The position numbers were made by a program, and so were the translations under genes. 62,077 bases of DNA. Source: Sulfuricurvum sp. (GTDB lineage: Bacteria; Campylobacterota; Campylobacteria; Campylobacterales; Sulfurimonadaceae). The notes under the pieces were generated by a model, which saw only the letters and a program-made list of their open reading frames with translations, ran no database searches and was not told the origin of the DNA. Below, in pieces: positions 41,897-50,203 of the stretch. The stretch is taken from positions 1 through 62,077 of the forward strand of contig JAGXFM010000032.1 of assembly GCA_024637215.1 (NCBI GenBank). Direction: 5' to 3'. The number at the start of each line of letters is the position of its first letter. Position 1 is the first letter of the stretch.

Positions 41897-43318
41897 ATGC
41901 GTGTTTTACTCACGGGAGCAAACGGATATATCGGGCGGCGACTGAAACATGCCCTCATTCAAAAAGAAGGTATTGATATCCGTTTGATGGTTCGTAACCC
42001 CGATAGTCTCTCATCAGCGGCCAATGAACGGTGCGAAATAGTCAAAGCCGATGTCATGTCGCCTGAAACACTTGATGACGCACTCCAAGACGTGGAGGTT
42101 GCCTATTATCTCATACACGGACTTACCCATTCCAATTTCCGTGATTTAGACCGTCAAAGCGCCCAAAATTTCCTCGATGCGTGTATCCGTCAAAAGGTCA
42201 AAAAGATCATTTATCTAGGCGGTCTAGGAGATAAACAAACGGGAAGCGAACATCTGCTCAGCCGAATCGAGACGGGGGAGATACTGAGTTCCGCACCCGA
42301 AAGTCTCCAATGCATCTGGTTTCGTGCCGGAGTGATTATCGGCTCAGGTAGTGCGAGTTTTGAAATCATCCGCAATCTCGTCCAAAAATTACCGGTGATG
42401 ATCACCCCAAAATGGGTTTCAACCCTCATCACCCCCATCGGAGTGGACGATGTGATACGATATCTGGTGGCGGCACTCGAGCTAGAGTCGGGTGAAAATC
42501 GGATGATCGATTTGGGTGAGGAAGCGATGAGTTATGGCGATTTGATGCTTCGCATAGCCGCTGGTATGGGGCTGAAACGCTATCTGATTCCGGTTAATCT
42601 CCTGACACCGAAGCTCTCCTCCTACTGGCTCACGCTGTTTACCCCCGTACCCTACGGAGTGGCCAGCTCTTTGATCGAGGGGCTTAAAAGTGAAGTGGTA
42701 ACGACCAATACACTGCGCCATGAACTCTTTACGATCACGCCTCATACACTTGAAGAGGCGGTACACCATGCGGTTGAAGAGATCGAATCCAATCAGGTGA
42801 TCAGCCGATGGAGCGACAGCGGTGCGGGTGCTGCACAATCTGACTCTTCGGACAACATCGCGAATGCTATTTTTATCGATCGCAGAGTCGTCGATTTCGG
42901 TGATATTCCCCCTCAAAACGTCTACCGCAGTTTTTGTATGATCGGAGGAGAATCGGGCTGGTTCGGGTACGACTGGCTCTGGAAAATACGGGGAGTGATC
43001 GATAAGCTATTCGGAGGGGCTGGGATCAATCGGGGACGACGGGACTCACACCATCTTCGTGTCGGCGACAGTGTCGATTTTTGGAAAGTGGTTGATCTGG
43101 TGGAGGATGAGCGGCTTCTCCTGTTTGCTCAGATGAAATTGCCCGGCAAAGCGTGGCTGGAGTTTAAAATACAAGAGCATACCCTGATCCAAAGTGCCTA
43201 TTTTTATCCCGATGGGGTCTCCGGACGATTATATTGGTATGCACTCATCCCTATCCATCACCTCATATTTAGCAATATGGCCTCATCAATCCTACAGCGT
43301 GCCGAAAATATGCAATAA
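41897..43318 (+). CDS. SDR-type NAD(P)-binding protein with DUF2867 C-terminus
   Basis: 473 residues. The N-terminal Rossmann domain (about 1-300) starts MRVLLTGANGYIGRRLKHAL and has YYLIHGLTHSNFRD and KKIIYLGGLGD; this is an atypical short-chain dehydrogenase or NmrA-like domain. The C-terminal DUF2867 domain (about 325-470) has FCMIGGESGWFGYDWLWKIR, and GRRDSHHLRVGDSVDFW. From memory, the same fusion occurs widely (YbjT/Rv-type proteins), with unknown substrate. Small ATG upstream at 41893 is out of frame. Confidence 0.85.
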   Translation: MRVLLTGANGYIGRRLKHALIQKEGIDIRLMVRNPDSLSSAANERCEIVKADVMSPETLDDALQDVEVAYYLIHGLTHSNFRDLDRQSAQNFLDACIRQKVKKIIYLGGLGDKQTGSEHLLSRIETGEILSSAPESLQCIWFRAGVIIGSGSASFEIIRNLVQKLPVMITPKWVSTLITPIGVDDVIRYLVAALELESGENRMIDLGEEAMSYGDLMLRIAAGMGLKRYLIPVNLLTPKLSSYWLTLFTPVPYGVASSLIEGLKSEVVTTNTLRHELFTITPHTLEEAVHHAVEEIESNQVISRWSDSGAGAAQSDSSDNIANAIFIDRRVVDFGDIPPQNVYRSFCMIGGESGWFGYDWLWKIRGVIDKLFGGAGINRGRRDSHHLRVGDSVDFWKVVDLVEDERLLLFAQMKLPGKAWLEFKIQEHTLIQSAYFYPDGVSGRLYWYALIPIHHLIFSNMASSILQRAENMQ

Positions 43319-43410
43319 GAGATAATTCCTATTGCTGCGTATCTATAGGCTAAATAAAATACGTCTCTTGTCGATATTGCTTATTCAATATAATTAAATG
43401 AGCTGTATTT

Positions 43411-43587
43411 ATGAAACTAACTAAACTCTATTCACGATTTATGACCTTATTTCTCCTTCTCTTATTCGGATTCGCAATCGGAGCCAAATCCGCAGGATTA
43501 GAGAGTTCACAATTCGCAATCCTTATCTCGGCTATCGGAGTTTTGGGGTTCTTGCATTATAGAATGATGCGAAAAAGACTCGCGTAA
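43411..43587 (+). CDS. Possible small two-helix membrane protein
   Basis: 58 residues, beginning MKLTKLYSRFMTLFLLLLFG with hydrophobic segments at about 8-26 and 36-50 and a basic end RMMRKRLA. No homologue is recognised. The positive-inside pattern and hydrophobicity favour a real gene, but the RBS is poor (AGCTGTATTT precedes the ATG), which lowers confidence. Confidence 0.5.
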   Translation: MKLTKLYSRFMTLFLLLLFGFAIGAKSAGLESSQFAILISAIGVLGFLHYRMMRKRLA

Positions 43588-43688
43588 GAGACGACTATCA
43601 CCGCATTATCTAAATCGGCAGCGCGATGCGTGATTAAGTAAAAATCACTACAATAGCATAACTGATTACACGATACCAAGGATCACCC

Positions 43689-44036
43689 ATCAAACCACCT
43701 GCACAAAATAGAAAACCCGCCCCTAAACGGGATTATAAGAACCCGCCACAAAACTTTGCCCGCAAAGCACCCCCTAAAAAAGAGAACATCGAAACAACAC
43801 AAAAAAATGAGATCAAAGCGATGTTTCTAAACTGGTTCAAAAGCAGCCGTGCTGAAGCGGGTCACATCATGACCAAACAAGACGTCATCAGCGCCATTTT
43901 GAAAAAACTCGATTCCAAGCAAGACCGCCCTTTTCAAATCGCAATGGATGAGCTGAAAAGCGACGGAATGATCACCATCAATGAAGACGGTGTCACACTC
44001 GTCCTGACTCAAAAAGGTGCCGAGAAGTTAGACTAA
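43689..44036 (+). CDS. Basic protein with wHTH-like C-terminus, apparent ATC start
   Basis: A coding frame extends from ATC at 43689, six bases after AAGGA (43678-43682), to TAA at 44034-44036, giving 115 residues. The first 44 are basic and proline-rich (IKPPAQNRKPAPKRDYKNPP) with even codon usage and no in-frame ATG, GTG or TTG; the C-terminal 71 start at the ATG at 43821 (MFLNWFKSSRAEAGHIMTKQ) and read as a small winged-helix-like domain with IAMDELKSDGMITINEDG. The context AAGGATCACCCATC mirrors local starts such as GGATCACCATG. Either ATC is used, or a G was changed to C, or only the short frame is translated. Function unknown. Confidence 0.6.
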   Translation: MKPPAQNRKPAPKRDYKNPPQNFARKAPPKKENIETTQKNEIKAMFLNWFKSSRAEAGHIMTKQDVISAILKKLDSKQDRPFQIAMDELKSDGMITINEDGVTLVLTQKGAEKLD

Positions 44037-44115
44037 CAGCCTTTAACCTTTTTTTCACTGCAAGTAGCTATCCCCTTTAGCTATAATGCGGTAATTAAAA
44101 CAAGGTTGCTTCTGC

Positions 44116-45030
44116 ATGTCCAAACACCCTACCCTTCTTCAACAATTCCGATCCTTTTGCTTTCAAAATAATGCCACCGATATCGAAAAAGCGATTGAAT
44201 ACTTCGCCGTGTTCGGCGGTATGGGATGGAATGTCGATTTGTCTAAGTCACTCGAGGAGCTGATCGAGGAGAAGGTACTCGCTAACTACCGCTACATTCA
44301 CGGCGATCTGACCAAAATTACCCAAAGCAACAAATCACACCATGCCCTCCTTTCAGCGGTGGCATTGGGTGATCGACGTGAATATTCCGCCTATCGACGT
44401 GCCGATCTAACCCGCAAAGAGGGGGAAGAATCCGCTGCCTTTTTGATCAAGTTTGGCTTACTCTCGCGACAAGCATCTCAAGCCGATCCCATCGATGAGA
44501 CAGAAGAAGTTTCTGAGCGTCTCCTATTTAGCGCACCGTTTTTGCGCTTTTGGTTCTCCGCCGTATCACCCTATTACAAGGGAATCAAAGAGGGGGATTT
44601 CGCCGAAACGAAAGAGAAATGGGAAAACACCAAAGCGAGCTTTTTCGATCAAATCTATGAAGCACTGACGATCGCCCTCGTCAAACAAAGTTTCAAAGAG
44701 GACTGGGTGGCAAAAATCGGCTCGTACTGGGACAAAAATACCGAAATCGAAATTTTGGGCAAAACCAAGGGGGATAAGGTGATTGTGGGATCGTGTAAAA
44801 CCTCTAAATCCAAAGCGAACAAATCAGAACTCTCCAAATTGCAAGAAAAATGTGCAAAAGTGGCACTGATCCCCGACATCTTCGTCATCTTCTCCAAAAA
44901 CGGATTTTCCAGCGAATTCAAAAAAGAGAAAAGCGATACCTTGAAACTTTTAAGCCTCAAAAATCTAAAAACACTGATGGACGATTTGAGCGAAAAAGAT
45001 ATGCTCGTCAATACAAATAAAAAGTACTAA
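44116..45030 (+). CDS. Stand-alone DUF234-domain protein
   Basis: 304 residues. The N-terminus (about 1-130) is helical with a possible winged helix. The C-terminal part (about 150-290) resembles DUF234, a restriction-endonuclease-like fold: GSYWDKNTEIEILGKTKGDK then VIVGSCKTSKSKANK. This corresponds to the family's EID...ECK nuclease-like motif with serine replacing the second glutamate. In archaea and many bacteria DUF234 is fused behind a P-loop ATPase; no ATPase is present here. DNA binding is likely; nuclease activity is doubtful. Confidence 0.78.
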   Translation: MSKHPTLLQQFRSFCFQNNATDIEKAIEYFAVFGGMGWNVDLSKSLEELIEEKVLANYRYIHGDLTKITQSNKSHHALLSAVALGDRREYSAYRRADLTRKEGEESAAFLIKFGLLSRQASQADPIDETEEVSERLLFSAPFLRFWFSAVSPYYKGIKEGDFAETKEKWENTKASFFDQIYEALTIALVKQSFKEDWVAKIGSYWDKNTEIEILGKTKGDKVIVGSCKTSKSKANKSELSKLQEKCAKVALIPDIFVIFSKNGFSSEFKKEKSDTLKLLSLKNLKTLMDDLSEKDMLVNTNKKY

Positions 45031-45066
45031 TAGAGTAAAATTCCAAAAATAAAAAAAAGGATCATC

Positions 45067-45345
45067 ATGGCATGGGCAACCGCACGACATATATTAGTAA
45101 GTAGCGAAGCAGAGTGCAACGCACTCAAAGCAGAAATCGAAGAGGGAACCTCTTTCGCAGAAGCGGCGGCAGAACACTCCCAATGTCCATCCGGTCGAAA
45201 AGGGGGAGATTTGGGTCGATTCACCCCGGGTCAAATGGTTCCTGAATTTGATAAAGCGGTATTTAACGGCGATGTCGGTGTCCTCTATGGTCCGATCAAA
45301 ACCCAATTCGGCTACCACCTTTTAGAAGTAACGGCTAAAGGCTAA
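45067..45345 (+). CDS. ppiC: PpiC-like parvulin peptidyl-prolyl isomerase
   Basis: 92 residues, one complete parvulin domain without signal peptide, so cytosolic as in E. coli PpiC (93 residues). Opening [20 protein letters not shown], then GTSFAEAAAEHSQCPSGRKG and GDLGRFTPGQMVPEFDKAVF, and GPIKTQFGYHLLEV. All are canonical. RBS AAAAGGATCATC. It is followed 12 bases later by the flavoprotein gene, so the two are probably co-transcribed. Confidence 0.94.
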   Translation: MAWATARHILVSSEAECNALKAEIEEGTSFAEAAAEHSQCPSGRKGGDLGRFTPGQMVPEFDKAVFNGDVGVLYGPIKTQFGYHLLEVTAKG

Positions 45346-45356
45346 GCTCCTCCGGT

Positions 45357-46604
45357 ATGCAACATCCTCTCGAATCTTCTTACGATGTGATCGTCATCGG
45401 TGCCGGAGCGGCAGGTATGATGGCATCCATCACCGCTGCACGGCAGGGGAATAAAGTCCTCCTCCTCGAAAAGCTCTCCAAAATCGGTGCAAAACTTAAA
45501 GCGACGGGGGGTGGACGATGCAATCTCACCAATACCCTCTCTAACGAAGATTTTATGGTACGGTTCGGGCGTGAGGGGCGCTTTATGACCCCCGCTCTAA
45601 ACGCACTGGATCATAAAGCCCTCATCGCATTTTTTGCCGAAATCGGAGTAGAGAGTCACGCACCTGATGGCTATCGTGTTTTCCCCGTATCTCACAGCTC
45701 TGTCACTATTATCGATGCACTTGAGCTGGAGATGGAACGTCTGGGCATTGTGCTCATCACCTCCGCAAAGGTAGAACACTTAGAATATACTACAGAGTGT
45801 ATCCAAGGCGTCTCTACTGCAGAGAAATGTTACTATGCGCCTAAAGTCATTATTGCCACAGGTGGACTGGGATACCCTCAACTGGGAGCAGAGGGGGACG
45901 GTTTCTCCCTCGCTTCTGAAGTCGGTCACAACGTAACCGAACTTTACCCCGCTATGATGCCTTTGCGTACCCGTGAGACATGGGTGGCAGAGTGCCGCGC
46001 CGATACGATCCCCAAAGTGGAAATTCGTATCGATCTTCCCAAAGCAAAAAAGATCCGTGCTTCAGGGGATTTGATCTTCACCCAAAACGGTATTCGAGGC
46101 CCCGTCGTTTTGGATGTTGCCCGCGAAATCACCCCGTTGATTGAAAAATACGGATCCGTTCCGCTGCTGATCAATATGACAAAAGGGCTCAATGAAGGGC
46201 AAATATTGACCCATATCAAAGATTCGATCCATAAAAACCCCGAACAATCAGTACTCACACATATGATGACACTCCTCCCTGAAGCACTCTGCCGCGCTTT
46301 ATGTACGCAAGCAGGTGCTGAACCCGACACAGGGTTCAACCGCCTTGAGGGGATGGTGCGTGATCGCCTCATCAAGCTCCTCGCATGGACCCCGCTCACT
46401 ATCATCGGACATGACGGATTCAAAATGGCAATGATTACACGAGGCGGTATCTCGCTCAAAGAGATCCATCCCGAAAGTATGGAGAGCAAAGTAGTAAATG
46501 GGCTCTATTTTTGCGGTGAAGTGATGAACCTTGACGGTCCTTGCGGCGGATACAATCTCCAATGGTCATTTTCCAGCGGATACCTCGCCGGACTTTCTAA
46601 ATAA
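45357..46604 (+). CDS. HI0933/BaiN-family flavoprotein
   Basis: 415 residues. The FAD-binding start YDVIVIGAGAAGMMASITAA (with IAARQGNKVLLLEK) and KATGGGRCNLTNT are the signature of the HI0933/YhiN family. The second part has IIATGGLGYPQLGAEGDGF and, near the end, GLYFCGEVMNLDGPCGGYNL, again typical. The reaction is unknown for most members; one is BaiN, a bile-acid dehydrogenase of gut Clostridia, which is unlikely here. FAD oxidoreductase is the safe call. Confidence 0.92.
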   Translation: MQHPLESSYDVIVIGAGAAGMMASITAARQGNKVLLLEKLSKIGAKLKATGGGRCNLTNTLSNEDFMVRFGREGRFMTPALNALDHKALIAFFAEIGVESHAPDGYRVFPVSHSSVTIIDALELEMERLGIVLITSAKVEHLEYTTECIQGVSTAEKCYYAPKVIIATGGLGYPQLGAEGDGFSLASEVGHNVTELYPAMMPLRTRETWVAECRADTIPKVEIRIDLPKAKKIRASGDLIFTQNGIRGPVVLDVAREITPLIEKYGSVPLLINMTKGLNEGQILTHIKDSIHKNPEQSVLTHMMTLLPEALCRALCTQAGAEPDTGFNRLEGMVRDRLIKLLAWTPLTIIGHDGFKMAMITRGGISLKEIHPESMESKVVNGLYFCGEVMNLDGPCGGYNLQWSFSSGYLAGLSK

Positions 46605-46695
46605 TTTCTTATTCTATTAATATATTTAAAAATATTATACTATACTAACATTTTCTGTCTTATCATTTTACCATAATCCGTTTGAGGAGTTTGTC

Positions 46696-47178
46696 ATGTT
46701 ACCCTTTATTTCTTCTGTTTTATTAGCCATGTTTCTCTCTGTCTCCCTACAGGGTGTCGAATATGACGGTGAAAAAAGTATTATGTTTGAAACCAAATAC
46801 GAGGTATGTATCATCCCTCCGCAAGTCGATGATGCCATGGCACAAGGGGTTAAAGTGGTGGATGTCAAAACGGCAAAAAAACTGTACGACCAAAAAAGCC
46901 ATTTTTACGATGCGCGCGAAAAACGTCACTACGTAAAAGAGCACATTAAAGGGGCTTATCCCGTCTATTTTGATGTTTCAAAAGCGCAATATATCGTTAT
47001 TCACCTCCCCAAAGACAAAGAAGAGAACATCCTTTTTTATTGCTACGGAGAAACCTGTGCCAATTCGTATGAAGCAGCTTTGGCAGTGCGCAAACTCGGA
47101 TATAAAAATGTCTATTGGCTCCTTAACGGGTTTAGCGAATGGAAAGAATATAAATTTCCTGTTACGGAAAATCCCTAA
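46696..47178 (+). CDS. Periplasmic rhodanese-domain protein
   Basis: 160 residues. An N-terminal signal (about 1-20) is followed by a rhodanese domain with ARxE-type DAREKRHYVKEHIKGAYPVY and the active loop FYCYGETCANSYEAALAVRK, the cysteine at CYGETC. The second cysteine inside the loop is unusual and could form a disulfide with the first. It differs from the other rhodanese at 25587, so they are not recent duplicates. Together they suggest periplasmic sulfane sulfur handling. Confidence 0.88.
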   Translation: MLPFISSVLLAMFLSVSLQGVEYDGEKSIMFETKYEVCIIPPQVDDAMAQGVKVVDVKTAKKLYDQKSHFYDAREKRHYVKEHIKGAYPVYFDVSKAQYIVIHLPKDKEENILFYCYGETCANSYEAALAVRKLGYKNVYWLLNGFSEWKEYKFPVTENP

Positions 47179-47265
47179 GATCGCCTGATTATCTTTTAAT
47201 CATCAAAAGGAAAATATCCTCACGTTAATCCGATATAATATTTCCACTCACTTAATTTAATCGGC

Positions 47266-47278
47266 TCCGTTCTACGGA
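47266..47278. other. Short hairpin before a GNAT gene
   Basis: TCCGT (47266-47270), TCT, ACGGA (47274-47278), followed by ACTTTTTAC. It lies downstream of a GATATAATA -10-like element and before the gene starting at 47315, so it could be an attenuator or simply a leader hairpin. Confidence 0.35.
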
Positions 47279-47314
47279 ACTTTTTACTTCCATAGAGGGG
47301 TAAAAGGATGCCGA

Positions 47315-47956
47315 ATGTCACTCTATCATCTTGAAACGTTGGGTCGAGATGCCTATATCAACTCCATCGCCACTATTCAAGACCCGCAGACACTCCGATT
47401 TGCCGATCAATCCATGGCATGGTGGGATCGCCATTTTAGTTGGAATGCCCAAGGGTGCATCGTGCTGTGTAATGAGAAAAATGAGCATCTGTGCTATCTC
47501 TTCTCCAAAATCGATCGTTACAGCGAATATCTTACCCTCTACAACCTCTTTACCCCTAAAACACAACAGCGCAAAGGATATGCCACCCATTTGCTCCGAA
47601 TGACACTTGCGCTAGGCGTTGAAAAACATGTTCGACGCATCACCTTCTCTTCGATATCGACGTCACTCGATTTTTACCGTTTGTTGGGATTTATCTACTG
47701 GGGTATCAACGATATCGGCGATTACTATTGCAATCTTCCTCTTCCTCGAGAGGGTTTAGATGGGATGAAGGAGATGGTTCATAGCTCAGACATACAAACG
47801 CTTCTCGGCCGATATCTCGAAAAAATTCATACCAAAATTGACGGTAATGAATTAAAATTGAGTGTTGCGCAAAATCTCATTTACAAACAAGATATTTTCA
47901 ACCTCGGATCCAGTTACGTCCGAGAAAATCTGCGCATCTTCAAAAATACCCCTTAA
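47315..47956 (+). CDS. GNAT-like acetyltransferase
   Basis: 213 residues. LCYLFSKIDRYSEYLTLYNLFTPKTQQRKGYATHLLRMTLALGVEKHVRRITFSSIS includes the GNAT acetyl-CoA loop (QQRKGYATHLLRMT), and SLDFYRLLGFIYWGIND the following motif. The C-terminal part (about 140-213) is not of known kind. The ATG at 47315 has AAAAGGA seven bases upstream; a nearby ATG at 47308 is out of frame. Substrate unknown. Confidence 0.78.
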   Translation: MSLYHLETLGRDAYINSIATIQDPQTLRFADQSMAWWDRHFSWNAQGCIVLCNEKNEHLCYLFSKIDRYSEYLTLYNLFTPKTQQRKGYATHLLRMTLALGVEKHVRRITFSSISTSLDFYRLLGFIYWGINDIGDYYCNLPLPREGLDGMKEMVHSSDIQTLLGRYLEKIHTKIDGNELKLSVAQNLIYKQDIFNLGSSYVRENLRIFKNTP

Positions 47957-48007
47957 TGATTGCGGTATAATTTCACCTAATTATCGATCTAAATCTGAAA
48001 TGAACGT

Positions 48008-48796
48008 ATGAAAAAACTGCTGATCACCCTGCTCGCCTTTTTACAGCTTGCCCTTTTTGGGGCAAATGACCCTCTGTATGAGATTAGAGGAAAATCCCCT
48101 CTGTTGGATGCCAATCTTACTCAATTTTTGGATCAATGGCGTAACGAGACAACCTCTCCGATAGCCGAAGGAAACTATACGAATATTTATCTGCACGGAG
48201 AGAGTACAAAAGCTAAAAATATTGCCCTCACCTTTGATGATTCTCCCGATGAAAACAATACCGACAAAGTTTTAGACCTATTGAAACATTACGGTGTCAA
48301 AGCAAGTTTTTTCATGATTGCCGAAGCGATGGAGGAGAATAATATCACGGTTACAAAGCGGGCGTTTGATGAGGGGCATTTGGTTCTTAACCATAGTTTC
48401 ACCCATCCTCATTTTACCGCACTGACCTCGGAACAAATTATTCAAGAACTCAATACGACCTCGGAGCGTATACATAAGATCACAGGGAGTTATCCGCTCC
48501 TTTTTCGTCCTCCATACGGTGCGATTAACCAAGAGGTTGTCGATACCATCAACGCACAAGGATACACGACGGTGCTTTGGTCTCTTGATTCCCTCGATTG
48601 GGGAATGCAGGATAAAGAGGCCATAATCACAAACATAATGACCTATGTATCCCCCGGAGATATTATCCTCATGCACAGCGGCCGTGCTAATCATGTCACG
48701 GTGGAGGCATTAGGAGAGATCATTGAACGGCTCCGTGAACAAGGGTATGTATTTCAGCGATTGGATGAAATGTTATCGATTAAAGCTTACAAGTAA
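48008..48796 (+). CDS. Polysaccharide deacetylase (NodB-type, carbohydrate esterase 4)
   Basis: 262 residues, exported by an N-terminal signal (about 1-19: KKLLITLLAFLQLALFGA). The NodB catalytic set is present: IALTFDDSPDENNT (first D-D), NHSFTHPHF (HxxxH), FRPPYGAIN (RPPYG), LWSLDSLDWG and ILMHSGRANH. It removes N-acetyl groups from peptidoglycan or surface polysaccharide, probably in the periplasm or at the cell wall. Similar to H. pylori PgdA in type, but it need not act on peptidoglycan. Confidence 0.9.
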   Translation: MKKLLITLLAFLQLALFGANDPLYEIRGKSPLLDANLTQFLDQWRNETTSPIAEGNYTNIYLHGESTKAKNIALTFDDSPDENNTDKVLDLLKHYGVKASFFMIAEAMEENNITVTKRAFDEGHLVLNHSFTHPHFTALTSEQIIQELNTTSERIHKITGSYPLLFRPPYGAINQEVVDTINAQGYTTVLWSLDSLDWGMQDKEAIITNIMTYVSPGDIILMHSGRANHVTVEALGEIIERLREQGYVFQRLDEMLSIKAYK

Positions 48797-48813
48797 AAGA
48801 GGGAGCTTTACGC

Positions 48814-48819
48814 TATAAT
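48814..48819 (+). promoter_or_regulatory. Candidate -10 for the KPYGD-repeat protein gene
   Basis: TATAAT at 48814-48819 within GCTATAATACTCC would begin a transcript about 90 bases before the ATG at 48918. The leader holds the short pairs GAGA-CT-TCTC and CCTC-TTTAAT-GAGG. A long leader is unusual in this dense genome. Confidence 0.4.
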
Positions 48820-48917
48820 ACTCCTACCATTCGCGCTCTCGATCACGCGTAAGAGACTTCTCAAATGATCGCTTATCCCCCCTCTTTAATGAGGCCTATG
48901 TACCCAAGGACTATTTA

Positions 48918-50120
48918 ATGTCATCGACACCTATCAAACGCCAAAACCATCGTATCCACCCATGTAATCGTCCACGTAAAAATGAACTGATCCATTTTTT
49001 AATCGAGCGAAATGCCGGAAAAACCATTCTCATTGTCACCTCCACTGAAGCCGGAGAGCTTCCCACTATCTTTTCCGGAAAAAATATTACCGTTTTAAGT
49101 GATACCGAACTGGCAAAAACCCCCGATCTACAATGCGAGGTTCTTATCAGCTACGATCTTCCGGATAAAGCGATTGTCTATATGTCACGCTTTGCCAGAG
49201 CCAGTGAATATGCCCTCATTACCCTCGATGAAGAGGATCAAAAACGGCTCTATCCTATCGAATTGCTCAACGGACGAACCATTACCCAAGAGGTAGTAAA
49301 AGGGTTCGAACCTGACTTCGGTATCGCCGTAGACAATCAGCAAAAAGCCGAAGCAAAAGCTCGACGCGACGAACGTGAAGCTCGTGATGCTACGGATCCG
49401 AGAAACCGTGATAAAAAGCCGGTTCGTGATACCCGACCTGAGCGTCTTCGTGAAGATTCACGCGGTGATAAACGCCCTCCGCGCAATGAGGGGGATGGTT
49501 TTATGGCTAAAAAACAACACAATGCCAAACCTCGCTTTGTCGGAAAAGATGAAAGCGGTAAACCGCTCTTCGAAGGTAAAACTCGTGAGCGTAACCACTA
49601 CATCGACGGAACACCCCGTTCCGATGCCGAAAAAGCAACCAAAACCCCTTACAGCAGTAAACCGAAATTTTTCGGTGATAAAGAAAAAAGTTCGGATGAT
49701 AAAAAGCCTTACGGGGATAAGAAACCATACGGAGACAAAAAACCTTATGGAGATAAGAAGCCTTACGGTGACAAGCCCGCTTTCGGTGAGAAAAAGCCTT
49801 ACGGAGATAAGAAACCGTTCGGAGAGAAAAAACCTTACGGAGATAAGAAGCCTTACGGTGACAAACCTGCTTTCGGTGAGAAAAAACCTTATGGGGATAA
49901 GAAACCATACGGAGATAAACCCGCTTTCGGAGAAAAAAAGCCGTACGATAAAGATAGTAAAAAGCCGTACGGAGATAAGAAACCTTATGGGGATAAAAAA
50001 CCATTCGGAGACAAGAAACCCTACGGAGATAAAAAGCCCTCCGAAGCACCTGTCGCACCGAAACGTGCCCCTCGTCGCATCGATGTAAAATCGTTTAAAT
50101 CTCCGAAAGAGAGTGAATAA
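48918..50120 (+). CDS. Degenerate DEAD-box helicase C-domain protein with KKPYGD repeats
   Basis: 400 residues. Residues about 20-120 resemble the RecA2 (C-terminal) half of RhlE-type RNA helicases: KNELIHFLIERNAGKTILIV at the start, VLISYDLPDKAIVYMSRFAR in the place of the PxxxxYxHRIGRTGR region, and ITLDEEDQKRLYPIELL after it. Motifs for ATP and RNA are lost and no RecA1 half exists. A basic linker (about 130-255) leads to some 18 tandem units of KKPYGD, KPAFGE or KKPFGD (about 262-371), then an RxxR-rich tail. A low-complexity RNA-binding protein is the likely kind. The helicase link is my inference from alignment by eye. Confidence 0.72.
   Translation: MSSTPIKRQNHRIHPCNRPRKNELIHFLIERNAGKTILIVTSTEAGELPTIFSGKNITVLSDTELAKTPDLQCEVLISYDLPDKAIVYMSRFARASEYALITLDEEDQKRLYPIELLNGRTITQEVVKGFEPDFGIAVDNQQKAEAKARRDEREARDATDPRNRDKKPVRDTRPERLREDSRGDKRPPRNEGDGFMAKKQHNAKPRFVGKDESGKPLFEGKTRERNHYIDGTPRSDAEKATKTPYSSKPKFFGDKEKSSDDKKPYGDKKPYGDKKPYGDKKPYGDKPAFGEKKPYGDKKPFGEKKPYGDKKPYGDKPAFGEKKPYGDKKPYGDKPAFGEKKPYDKDSKKPYGDKKPYGDKKPFGDKKPYGDKKPSEAPVAPKRAPRRIDVKSFKSPKESE
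49701..50030 (+). repeat. Tandem 18-base coding repeat (about 18 units)
   Basis: Units such as AAAAAGCCTTACGGGGAT encode KKPYGD with variants KPAFGE and KKPFGE/D. Synonymous differences are many (AAACCATAC, AAGCCTTAC), so the array is not freshly amplified but the peptide is conserved. A three-unit higher-order pattern (KPAFGE, KKPYGD, KKPYGD-like) recurs. The array is coding, not CRISPR. Confidence 0.85.
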
Positions 50121-50203
50121 TCTCTTCTAAATCAATGTCCTTAATGGACTATTAACACTACCTCGAATACAATAGCTCCACTACAATCCAATAGGAGAGA
50201 ACA

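Noticed and set aside
46668-46868. Minus-strand frame opposite the rhodanese at 46696
   Set aside because: It overlaps the signal peptide and start of the rhodanese; no independent support.
49701-50030. Regular 18-base repeats resembling a CRISPR or minisatellite array
   Set aside because: There are no unique spacers, the unit is a multiple of three, and the array lies in frame inside a gene with synonymous variation, so it is a protein repeat.
49375-50088. Long open frames in other phases, including one of 237 codons on the plus strand and one of 183 on the minus strand
   Set aside because: They are by-products of the tandem repeat and low-complexity codons of the real gene at 48918-50120; no RBS and no protein family.
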